Shown here: positions 1 through 5,619 of the stretch, one piece after another
Layout of the letters: every line of letters begins with the position of its first letter
Position numbering within the stretch: the stretch's first letter is position 1
Source of the DNA: Halanaerobium sp964649895
GTDB taxonomy: Bacteria > Bacillota > Halanaerobiia > Halanaerobiales > Halanaerobiaceae
Direction: 5' to 3'
Assembly: GCA_964649895.1 (NCBI GenBank)
Contig: CAZYRX010000086.1
Coordinates: 1 to 5,671, forward strand
DNA length: 5,671 bases
The notes under the pieces: generated by a model
The model's database searches: none
What the model saw: only the letters and a program-made list of their open reading frames with translations
Told to the model about the DNA's origin: nothing
Position numbers and translations under genes: made by a program

Positions 1-161
1 ATGACTGTCAGCATGATTCAGAACCTGGCTGTGCTGTTAAAAAAGCAATAGAACAGGGAGAACTGCCGGAGAAGAGATTGGAAAGCTACAGAAAATTAGA
101 AAGAGAATTATTGTTTATTGAACGCAAGAAAAATATGGTACAGTACGTGCCGCCAAATTAA
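1..161 (+). CDS. rsgA: Ribosome small-subunit-dependent GTPase RsgA, C-terminal part (truncated by window edge)
   Basis: RsgA is a circularly permuted GTPase that helps the 30S ribosomal subunit mature. Only the end of its C-terminal zinc-binding domain is visible, read from position 3. The stretch DCQHDSEPGCAVKKAIEQG gives three of the four expected zinc ligands (Cys-x-His-x5-Cys); the first Cys would lie upstream of the window. It is followed by the family-typical helical tail (LESYRKLERELLFIERKK). As read, the frame ends at 159-161 after MVQYVPPN. One extra A in the A-run at 129-133 would instead give the tail KYGTVRAAKLMNKDIFGF and a stop at 185-187, directly before the terminator. That tail is basic and more natural, so a one-base frameshift (real or a sequencing error) is likely. 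Identification is firm; the true end is uncertain. Confidence 0.85.
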   Translation, partial: DCQHDSEPGCAVKKAIEQGELPEKRLESYRKLERELLFIERKKNMVQYVPPN

Positions 162-185
162 TGAATAAAGACATCTTTGGATTTT

Positions 186-240
186 AAAAAAGAAAATCCT
201 TCAAAATTATATTAAGCTTTTTTGGAGGATTTTTTGCTTT
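186..240 (+). terminator. Intrinsic terminator after rsgA
   Basis: A 14-bp stem is formed by 193-206 (AAAATCCTTCAAAA) and 220-233 (TTTTGGAGGATTTT). All pairs are Watson-Crick except one T-G wobble. The loop is about 13 nt and a T-run (230-235, then more T to 240) follows. An A-run precedes the stem, so the hairpin could also work on the opposite strand. It separates rsgA from the acetyltransferase gene. Confidence 0.85.
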
Positions 241-263
241 ATGATTGAATTATAAGTTATATT
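234..263 (+). promoter_or_regulatory. Possible sigma-A promoter for the acetyltransferase gene
   Basis: TTGCTT (234-239) and TATATT (258-263) resemble -35 and -10 boxes with an 18-nt spacer, 30 bp before the TTG start. Each box differs from consensus, and the -35 overlaps the terminator T-tract. In DNA this AT-rich such matches occur by chance, so this is only a candidate. Confidence 0.3.
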
Positions 264-292
264 GAAAATTAAAAAATAAAGGAGGCTAATTT

Positions 293-895
293 TTGGGAGA
301 AGAAATAATAATACATAATTATAAAAAAGAAGATGAGTTAGAATGGCTGGATCTTCACGCCAGTTTAATGGTAGATTCATATGCCTGGTGGACAGTTATT
401 CATCAAAAACCTGAATATAAAAATGAGAGTGTTGATCTAGTGGGAGTAATTGATAATAAAATAATTGCTTTACTAACTATTGAAATTAATGCAGATATAA
501 TTGATCTAGTAGAAGATGACTACGGTTTTGTCTGGGAATTTGGAGTGCACAGAGATTATAGGGGTAATGGTTATGGCAAGAAATTAATAAAAAGAGCTCA
601 TAAAATTATGAGGGAAAGTTGTAGAATTAACAAATCTATCTGGTTTTCTCAGGATAAAAAAGCTCAAAAGCATTATAAAAGTTTGGGTATGCAAGAAATA
701 GAAAGACACTGGCAGTTCAGTTTTTTGCCGACTGAAAAACAAAAGAAAGAATTTGAAAAAGATGGTTTAAACTCTTTAGAAATTCGAGCCTCTTCTAAAG
801 TTGATGATTTTAAGAAAATTAAAGATAAATACAAATTGATTGAAGATGATGCTTTAAAAGCAAGAATATGTATTGGATATGAATATATTCCATAA
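293..895 (+). CDS. GNAT-family N-acetyltransferase
   Basis: This 200-residue protein belongs to the GNAT superfamily, which transfers an acetyl group from acetyl-CoA to an amine; the substrate cannot be told from sequence. The acetyl-CoA-binding motif A is clear: the strand and loop FGVHRDYRGNGYG (residues 83-95, with the R/Q-x-x-G-x-G signature as RGNGYG) leads into helix KKLIKRAHKIM. Motif B is AQKHYKSLGM (124-133), whose Tyr128 is at the usual general-acid position. About 55 residues follow motif B, longer than a minimal GNAT, and their role is unknown. The start is TTG with an ideal SD GGAGG (281-285) 7 nt upstream. It sits between the rsgA terminator and a methyltransferase-like gene 53 nt downstream and may share a transcript with it. 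The protein is probably cytosolic, as it has no signal peptide or membrane segment. Confidence 0.88.
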   Translation: MGEEIIIHNYKKEDELEWLDLHASLMVDSYAWWTVIHQKPEYKNESVDLVGVIDNKIIALLTIEINADIIDLVEDDYGFVWEFGVHRDYRGNGYGKKLIKRAHKIMRESCRINKSIWFSQDKKAQKHYKSLGMQEIERHWQFSFLPTEKQKKEFEKDGLNSLEIRASSKVDDFKKIKDKYKLIEDDALKARICIGYEYIP

Positions 896-948
896 AATTG
901 TTTTGTTAATTTATCTTTGATTGATATAGGAGGGGGTAAGCTAAGTTC

Positions 949-1467
949 ATGAATTCTTTTATATTAATACTACCGATAATTATTATTAGATATATTTTTA
1001 TGAAATTTATAAGTAAGGAGGCATTAGAAAGAGCAGGCTTTTTTCCACCTACAGAGGGAAAAGAAAACTATGCTTTTTATATTTATCAGATAACCACACT
1101 TTTTTTATTAATTTATTTATTTTTTGCAGAAATTAAGTTCAATACTACTCTTAACTTTTTAGGTTTATTAGTCTATTTGGTAGGAACACTACTATATATG
1201 AAATCAATAGTTGATTTTGCCAGACCAGAAAATAACGGTATAAATAAAAAAGGATTATATAAATATTCTCGAAATCCAATGTATGTAGCTTTCTTTTTAT
1301 ATTTTCTTGGATGTAGTCTTTTAATAACTTCCTGGTTTTACTTTATAATCTTAATTATATTCCAGATTTCTGTTCACTATCTTATACTATCAGAAGAAAG
1401 ATGGTGTATTAAAAAATTTGGGGAAGAATATAAAGTCTATATGAATAAAGTTAAAAGATATATTTGA
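949..1467 (+). CDS. Isoprenylcysteine carboxyl methyltransferase (ICMT/PEMT-like) family membrane protein
   Basis: This 172-residue integral membrane protein has hydrophobic segments at about residues 3-19, 46-62, 67-86 and a long pair across 112-146. The C-terminal half has the family signature: GLYKYSRNPMY (102-112), then EERWCIKKFGEEYKVYMNKVKRYI-type residues starting at 149, where EE, the FG-x-x-Y and the following Y/R residues belong to the cofactor-binding region of ICMT/PEMT-like methyltransferases. Such enzymes use S-adenosylmethionine to methylate lipophilic substrates; bacterial members mostly have unknown substrates. Length is typical, so the gene looks intact. The SD AGGAGGGGG (928-936) lies 12 nt from the ATG, slightly long, but no other in-frame start exists between the upstream stop (937-939) and this ATG. 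A DJ-1/PfpI remnant begins immediately downstream. Confidence 0.82.
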   Translation: MNSFILILPIIIIRYIFMKFISKEALERAGFFPPTEGKENYAFYIYQITTLFLLIYLFFAEIKFNTTLNFLGLLVYLVGTLLYMKSIVDFARPENNGINKKGLYKYSRNPMYVAFFLYFLGCSLLITSWFYFIILIIFQISVHYLILSEERWCIKKFGEEYKVYMNKVKRYI

Positions 1468-1475
1468 AACTATAG

Positions 1476-1883
1476 GTTTATAAAACAAATGATCAGATAG
1501 ATACTGACGAAGTTGACTTATTTGTAATACCAGGTGGTTATCCTGAAAAAATAGAAAATGATAAATTATATAAATTACTAAAAAAATTAAATGATAAAAA
1601 TGTTATTATAGGTGCCATATTTTCAGCTTCAATACATTTAGCAAAATCGGGTATATTAGAAGAAAAAAGATATACTACCATATTACCTGTAGATGAATTT
1701 AAAGAATTTAAAAAAGATAATTATATAGATAAAAATGTAGTAATTGATAAAAATATAATAACAGCAAAGGCAAGTGGTTATGTTGATTTCGCAATAGAAT
1801 TGGGAAAAATAATGAATATTTATAAAGATAAAGAAGATTTAAAAGAAACTATTAACTATTTTAAATATTTTAATGAAAAATAA
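1476..1883 (+). pseudogene. DJ-1/PfpI (class I glutamine-amidotransferase-like) family gene, N-terminally truncated remnant
   Basis: An open frame runs from just after an in-frame TAG (1473-1475) to a TAA at 1881-1883, about 135 codons. It has no ATG, GTG or TTG before the core domain. The translation includes VDLFVIPGGYPEK, GAIFSASIHLAKSGIL and a C-terminal part with ITAKASGYVDFAIELGK, which match the middle and end of DJ-1/PfpI-fold proteins (proteases, deglycases or amidotransferase-like enzymes). About 50 N-terminal residues, including the first strand and the region that usually carries the conserved acidic residue, are missing. At the nucleophile elbow, where relatives have A-I-C-(A/S)-A, Phe (TTT, 1620-1622) replaces the catalytic Cys. 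A TGT-to-TTT change would explain it. The region looks even more A/T- and Lys/Asn-rich than its neighbours. It is most likely a dead remnant left after a deletion against the end of the preceding gene. Confidence 0.75.
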
Positions 1884-1885
1884 TT

Positions 1886-1909
1886 AACTGTTCGGAGCAG
1901 TTCTTTATG
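1886..1909 (+). terminator. Weak terminator-like hairpin
   Basis: A 7-bp stem pairs 1886-1892 (AACTGTT) with 1896-1902 (AGCAGTT), including one T-G wobble, around a CGG loop. Only a short T-rich run (CTTTAT) follows, so termination would be weak. It lies 3 bases after the DJ-1/PfpI stop codon and is probably that gene's original terminator. Confidence 0.45.
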
Positions 1910-1947
1910 AACAATTTAAACATAATGATATCCAGGAAGTGAGGAGA

Positions 1948-2751
1948 ATGAATAAAAAACAGAACCAATTTAATTATAAGAGAATTATTGCTTTTATAAT
2001 AACAGCTTACACAATTTCCTGGCTGATCTGGCTGCCAAATGTAATCAGTTCCAACTTTAATTTTAACTTAGGGCATTCTAATCTTTTCCATTTAATCGGT
2101 GGCTTAGGCCCCTTATTTGCTGCCATTATTACTACTTTAATTTTTTCTAAAAAAAGGGGGTTGATAGAATACTTTAAGCAGAATTTTTTAAGATTTTCAG
2201 ATCCAAAATGGATATTTATTGCCTTTTTAATGCCAAGCAGCTTCTTTCTTTTTTCTTATTTAATTACAGGAGTGATTTTTGGAGAGTGGACTGATCCCGC
2301 TTTAATAGGAATTAATTCTAAGATCCCTTTTGAAAATCAGTTTTTAATCTTATTGAGCTGGATCTTCTTTTATGGAATTGGAGAAGAAAGCGGCTGGAGA
2401 GGCTTTATATTTCCTGAACTAATGAAAAAATTTAATATGCGAACTGCAGCATTATATACAGCTTTAATCTGGGGAGGCTGGCATTTACCAATCTTCTTTT
2501 ACGATAATAATTTTCAGGCAATGGGTTTAATGGGCCTATTAGGCTGGCTGGTAGGACTTATTTTTGGATCATTTATTTTAGGCTGGCTTACTCTAAAGTC
2601 GGAATGGAATTTATGGCCGGCAATTTTATGGCATGCTGCATTTAATTTTTTTACAGCCGGTGATAAAATAAATCCTCTATACCCTGCTCTAACAACTATG
2701 ATGGTTATAATCTTTGGACTGTGGCTTTCTAGAAGATATAAAGTGGAGTAA
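1948..2751 (+). CDS. CPBP-family intramembrane metalloprotease (CAAX protease/Abi-like)
   Basis: This 267-residue multi-pass membrane protein carries all three motifs of the CPBP (CAAX protease and bacteriocin-processing, ABI) family: EESGWRGF with E146, E147 and R151; WGGWHLP with H179; and WHAAFN with H229 and N233. These residues form the metal-dependent active site within the membrane in characterised relatives such as Rce1. Hydrophobic segments lie near 13-30, 46-66, 88-111, 131-145, 166-182, 193-215, 222-236 and 246-261. Bacterial members have been linked to bacteriocin immunity, peptide maturation or membrane signalling; no bacteriocin precursor is visible here, so the substrate is unknown. 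ATG 1948 is chosen over the in-frame GTG 1939 because AGGAAGTGA (1934-1942) is a near-perfect SD for the ATG, and the GTG lies inside it. The gene looks complete and starts a group of four co-directional genes. Confidence 0.9.
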   Translation: MNKKQNQFNYKRIIAFIITAYTISWLIWLPNVISSNFNFNLGHSNLFHLIGGLGPLFAAIITTLIFSKKRGLIEYFKQNFLRFSDPKWIFIAFLMPSSFFLFSYLITGVIFGEWTDPALIGINSKIPFENQFLILLSWIFFYGIGEESGWRGFIFPELMKKFNMRTAALYTALIWGGWHLPIFFYDNNFQAMGLMGLLGWLVGLIFGSFILGWLTLKSEWNLWPAILWHAAFNFFTAGDKINPLYPALTTMMVIIFGLWLSRRYKVE

Positions 2752-2762
2752 TAATTACAATC

Positions 2763-2791
2763 TTGATCCTGGATTCTAAATTAATAATAAT
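2763..2791 (+). promoter_or_regulatory. Possible sigma-A promoter upstream of the DUF1801-like gene
   Basis: TTGATC (2763-2768) and AATAAT (2786-2791) are separated by 17 nt and match the -35 and -10 consensus at 4 and 5 of 6 positions. The site lies in the 71-nt gap after the protease gene and would allow transcription of the downstream genes independently of it. It is a consensus match only. Confidence 0.35.
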
Positions 2792-2822
2792 GAAACAATC
2801 CCTTTATAAAGGAGGAATTAAA

Positions 2823-3218
2823 ATGAGAGATGAAAATAAAAAAACAGCTGAATTAATGAGAACATTTAAAAAGCTAAAGAAAATATTAGAGCAGTATGAA
2901 GGTCCATTAAAGCTAAAATTTGACCTCAAAGAAAAATATGAATTATGGACAGATAAAGAAGTAAATATTGCTGGAAAAAATAAAAAAGAGCTCTTTTTTG
3001 CAGGGCTCACTCTCCAGAAAAACTATGTTAGCTTTTATTTTATGCCTATTTATGTTGAACCAGAGCTTAAAGAAAAACTCGAGCCAGAATTATTAAAATT
3101 GTTAAAAGGAAAATCATGTTTTCACATAAAAAGTATAGATAAAGAACTTGAAAATGAAATATTTGACGCTCTGCAGAAGGGATACAAACTATATGAAGAA
3201 AATGAATGGATAAATTAA
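2823..3218 (+). CDS. Small DUF1801-like protein of unknown function
   Basis: This is a 131-residue soluble protein. A charged N-terminal helix (KKTAELMRTFKKLKKILEQY) is followed by an alpha/beta region with GKNKKELFFAGLTLQKNYVSFYFMPIY, then PELLKLLKGKSCFHIKSID and a C-terminal helix ending GYKLYEENEWI. The layout (a strand reading K-x-Y-V-S-F-x-x-M-P, then L-x-x-x-x-G-K-S-C-F-x-x-K, then a C-terminal G-[YF]-x-x-[YL] helix) fits small DUF1801/YdhG-like proteins as I know them. No enzymatic function is established, and the name rests on pattern memory. The start at ATG 2823 is set by a strong SD, AAAGGAGG (2808-2815), 7 nt upstream; a frame extension back to ATG 2763 has no comparable site. The single Cys in KSCF is a conserved feature of this group. 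It lies between the protease and flavodoxin genes, with 56 nt before the latter. Confidence 0.7.
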   Translation: MRDENKKTAELMRTFKKLKKILEQYEGPLKLKFDLKEKYELWTDKEVNIAGKNKKELFFAGLTLQKNYVSFYFMPIYVEPELKEKLEPELLKLLKGKSCFHIKSIDKELENEIFDALQKGYKLYEENEWIN

Positions 3219-3274
3219 TATTCAAATCTTTTTATAAATAAGAAAGTAGAACTTGATATCTGAGGTGAAATAAG

Positions 3275-3775
3275 ATGAATGAAGGCTATAATTTTAAAAA
3301 TAATATTTCAAAACACAATGTGCTTATAATCTGTCTCTCAATTCATCACGGTAATACAAAGAAAATAGCCAGAGTAATTTCCAAAAAATTAAATGCTGAT
3401 CTTAAAAAACCTTCTGAAGTAAAAAACGATGATCTTAATAACTATGATTTAATCGGCTTTGCTTCAGGTATTTATAATGGAAAACACCATGCAGATTTAT
3501 TTAAACTAATTAAGGAATTTGAAATGCAGAAAAATAAAAAAGCATTTATCTTTTCTACAGCTTCTGTTAAATATATAAAAATGCATACTGCTTTAAAAAA
3601 AGAATTAACTGCTAAAGGCTTTGATGTTATTAATGAATTTATGTGCAGGGGTTTTATGAATTACAGTTTCATAAAATATTTTTTTGGTGGAATAAATAAA
3701 AATAGGCCGAATAAAAAGGATTTGTTAAGGGCTGAAGAATTTGCAGCTGATATTAAAGATAAACTTTCTATTTAA
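3275..3775 (+). CDS. Flavodoxin-family FMN-binding protein
   Basis: This 166-residue protein has a flavodoxin fold. After a short N-terminal extension, strand NVLIICLS leads into the FMN phosphate-binding loop S-I-H-H-G-N-T (residues 22-28) and helix KKIARVISKKL. NYDLIGFASGIYNGKHH (56-72) matches the second flavin-contact loop, and AFIFSTASVKY (90-100) the third strand and loop. CRGF (124-127) and the terminal PNKKDLLRAEEFAADI helix are typical of short-chain, flavodoxin-like proteins in anaerobes. It probably acts as a cytosolic one- or two-electron carrier or flavoprotein reductase partner. The SD GAGGTG (3262-3267) is 7 nt before the ATG. The oxidoreductase gene begins only 14 nt after its stop, so the two are very likely co-transcribed and may act in the same redox step; that functional link is inference. 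Confidence 0.85.
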   Translation: MNEGYNFKNNISKHNVLIICLSIHHGNTKKIARVISKKLNADLKKPSEVKNDDLNNYDLIGFASGIYNGKHHADLFKLIKEFEMQKNKKAFIFSTASVKYIKMHTALKKELTAKGFDVINEFMCRGFMNYSFIKYFFGGINKNRPNKKDLLRAEEFAADIKDKLSI

Positions 3776-3789
3776 GGGGGAGAAAATTA

Positions 3790-4767
3790 ATGAAATCAAA
3801 TAAAATGAAAGCAGCTTACAGAAAAGAATATGGACCTCCTGAAAGCTTAAAAATCAAAGAATTAGAGATTCCAAAAGTAAAAGAAAATGAGATTTTAATA
3901 AAAGTACATGCAGCAACTGTCAATAGAACAGATTGTGCAGTTCTTAGCGGCAACCCCTATATAATGAGGTTATTTACCGGTTTATTAAAGCCTAAACTGC
4001 CGATTACCGGTACAGATTTTGCAGGTAAAGTTGAAGCTATTGGAAATAAGGTAAGCTCTTTTAAAATAGATAACAGAGTTTTTGGTTTTAATGACAACGG
4101 CTCAGCATCTCATGCCCAATACATGACAATATCAGAAGATAAAGCCGTAAGTTTAATTCCAGAAAAATTATCTTACGAAGAGGCTGCAGCCAGCCTTGAA
4201 GGTGCCCATTATGCCTACAATTTTATTAAGAAAGTTAAAGTAAAAGAAGGAGAAAAAATTCTCATTAATGGGGCAACAGGAGCAATTGGTTCTGCCTTAC
4301 TCCAGTTTTCAAAATATTACGGCGCTTATGTTACAGCAGTAGGCAACAGCAAAAATATAAAATTAATGAAATCTTTAGGTGCTGATAACGTAATTGATTA
4401 TCAGACAGAAGATTTTACTGAGGATAATAAAAAATATAAATATATCTTTGATGCCGTTGGCAAAAGCTCATTTGTTAAATGCAAGAATTTATTAGAAACA
4501 GATGGAGTTTATATTTCATCAGAATTAGGGAGCCTGGGAGAGAATCTTTTCTTAGCATTAATAACAAAGATGTCTTCTGGAAAAAAAGTTATTTTCCCTG
4601 TTCCCACAGATATTAAGGCCAGTATAGATTTTATCAAAAAACTGATAGAAGAAGATAAATTTAAGGCTGTAATAGATAGAAAATATCTTTTAGAAGAAAT
4701 CAGTGAAGCATTCAGCTATACTGCAGGCGGTCAGAAAACTGGGAATGTTCTTTTGAAAGTTAATTAA
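3790..4767 (+). CDS. Medium-chain NAD(P)H-dependent oxidoreductase (quinone-reductase-like, zinc-free)
   Basis: This 325-residue protein belongs to the medium-chain dehydrogenase/reductase superfamily. It has the GroES-like N-terminal domain (residues 6-130, with AATVNRTDCAVLSG and GTDFAGKVEAIG) and a Rossmann domain with nucleotide-binding motif NGATGAIGSA (160-169), followed by SLGADNVIDY (195-204). The AxxGxxG-type loop fits the quinone-oxidoreductase branch, which usually prefers NADPH. The four-Cys structural zinc lobe of true alcohol dehydrogenases is absent. Automated pipelines often call such proteins 'NAD(P)-dependent alcohol dehydrogenase', but reduction of a quinone, enone or aldehyde is more likely; the substrate is unknown. 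The SD GGGGGAG (3776-3782) is directly after the flavodoxin stop and 7 nt before the ATG. A second in-frame ATG at 3805 could also serve. Length is normal for the family. Its last codons lie within a 10-bp tandem repeat. Confidence 0.88.
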   Translation: MKSNKMKAAYRKEYGPPESLKIKELEIPKVKENEILIKVHAATVNRTDCAVLSGNPYIMRLFTGLLKPKLPITGTDFAGKVEAIGNKVSSFKIDNRVFGFNDNGSASHAQYMTISEDKAVSLIPEKLSYEEAAASLEGAHYAYNFIKKVKVKEGEKILINGATGAIGSALLQFSKYYGAYVTAVGNSKNIKLMKSLGADNVIDYQTEDFTEDNKKYKYIFDAVGKSSFVKCKNLLETDGVYISSELGSLGENLFLALITKMSSGKKVIFPVPTDIKASIDFIKKLIEEDKFKAVIDRKYLLEEISEAFSYTAGGQKTGNVLLKVN

Positions 4768-4785
4768 AGTTAATTAAAGTTAATT
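4756..4785 (+). repeat. Three tandem copies of a 10-bp repeat across the oxidoreductase stop codon
   Basis: AAAGTTAATT occurs three times head to tail at 4756-4765, 4766-4775 and 4776-4785 with no mismatch. The TAA stop (4765-4767) uses the last base of copy 1 and the first two of copy 2. Slipped-strand gain or loss of whole copies would leave the protein end unchanged while at least two copies remain, so the repeat is probably neutral. Confidence 0.9.
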
Positions 4786-4840
4786 ATGGTAATTTCTGCT
4801 GCAAAAATTTATCCTAATTGAAATATTTTTATTTAAAGAG

Positions 4841-4847
4841 GGAGGTG
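4841..4847 (+). promoter_or_regulatory. Ribosome binding site of the broken MerR gene
   Basis: GGAGGTG is a near-ideal SD, but no ATG, GTG or TTG follows in the frame of the MerR domain. The best-placed codon, 7 nt downstream, is TTT at 4855-4857, followed by the family-like sequence KIYSTKEVANLTG. A G-to-T change in a former TTG start would explain this; the acetyltransferase gene in this window also starts with TTG. Confidence 0.6.
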
Positions 4848-4854
4848 CATTACC

Positions 4855-5573
4855 TTTAAAATATATAGTACCAAAGAAGTTGCTAATTTAACTGGTGTAC
4901 ATCCTATACAGTTAGACTCTATGAGGAATGGGGTTATATTTCAGAAGTTAAAAGGGCAAGTAATAATTATAGACAATTTACTAAAAACCATATATATCAG
5001 ATGAAACTCGCAAGAGTACCTTTACCAGGCCCTTGCCAAATTGAAGGATCTATAGTTCATGAATTAGTTAGAAGATTTGCTGCTGGAGATTCTGAAAACG
5101 CTTTGGAGCTGGCCCGGGGATATTCTTCTGAGGTTGACAGTGAAAAAGAAAAAGCAATTGAGGCAATAAATGTTTTAAATAAATGGTTTGAAAATGATAT
5201 TGGAAACAAAGATAAAATAGTATATTTAACCAGAAAGTCTGCAGCTAATAATTTGAATATAACAGCAGAAACTCTACGAACCTGGGAAAGAAATGCATTG
5301 TTTAAAATTAAAAGAGGCAACAATCGAAGACTCTTATTCACTGAATGGGATATTGAAAAAATTATGGTAATCAGATTGTTAAGAAATTGTGGTTACAGCA
5401 TTGCTTCCTTGTTTAATGTATTTCATACTTATGATCAAAATATTAAGGTCTCTGAACTTCTAAATTTATCTGAAGATAATAATGAAATTTTTCATGATAC
5501 AGATAGATATCTAGAATTTTTAGAGGAACATAAGGAACGAGCAGAGAAAATAATCAAATTAATAAAAAAGTAA
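4855..5573 (+). pseudogene. MerR-type transcriptional regulator with two MerR-like DNA-binding domains, frameshifted
   Basis: Two frames together encode one regulator. The first (4855-4908) gives KIYSTKEVANLTGVHPI, the first helix-turn-helix of a MerR domain. The second (from 4911 to the stop at 5571-5573) continues VRLYEEWGYISEVKRASNNY and RQFTKNHIYQMKLARVPL, completing that domain. One missing base near 4908-4910 (ATACA for ATAACA, restoring Ile-Thr) accounts for the shift. The restored protein would be about 239 residues. After a helical linker, a second MerR-like domain lies at about 5223-5420: TRKSAANNLNITAETLRTWE, then NRRLLFTEWDIEKIMVIRLL. MerR proteins bind dyads in promoters with over-long spacers, but having two such domains in one chain is unusual. 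The start codon also appears lost. ATG 5001 could in principle start the downstream part, but it lacks an SD and would omit the first domain. It follows the oxidoreductase gene, a possible former target. Confidence 0.72.
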
Positions 5574-5619
5574 CCCTCCAGTAATACACCATTAATCTAT
5601 TTTGAATTAAAATAAATTT

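Noticed and set aside
1465..1482. Codons reading ETIGL just after the ICMT-like stop, resembling the DJ-1/PfpI N-terminal region
   Set aside because: Only five codons in a different frame, followed at once by a stop; too short to separate from chance.
1939..1947. GTG 1939 as start of the CPBP protease
   Set aside because: The GTG sits inside the SD AGGAAGTGA, which is well spaced for ATG 1948; the extra residues MRR look like translated SD.
2763..2822. N-terminal 20-residue extension of the DUF1801-like protein from ATG 2763
   Set aside because: The extension translates the promoter-like region and the strong SD at 2808-2815, which serves ATG 2823.
2770..2822. Riboswitch or structured leader ahead of the DUF1801-like gene
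   Set aside because: The leader is too short (about 30 nt from the candidate promoter) and shows only one small palindrome.
2804..3010. 68-codon open frame on the minus strand
   Set aside because: Lies wholly inside the DUF1801-like gene, has no convincing SD and resembles no family; it is a shadow of the A-rich coding strand.
5057..5341. 94-codon open frame on the minus strand
   Set aside because: Antisense to the MerR-type coding frame, whose recognisable domains explain the region.
5001..5573. Treating the frame from ATG 5001 as a complete 190-residue gene
   Set aside because: There is no SD before 5001, and homologous MerR sequence continues in the same frame upstream to 4911, so this ATG is an internal Met.
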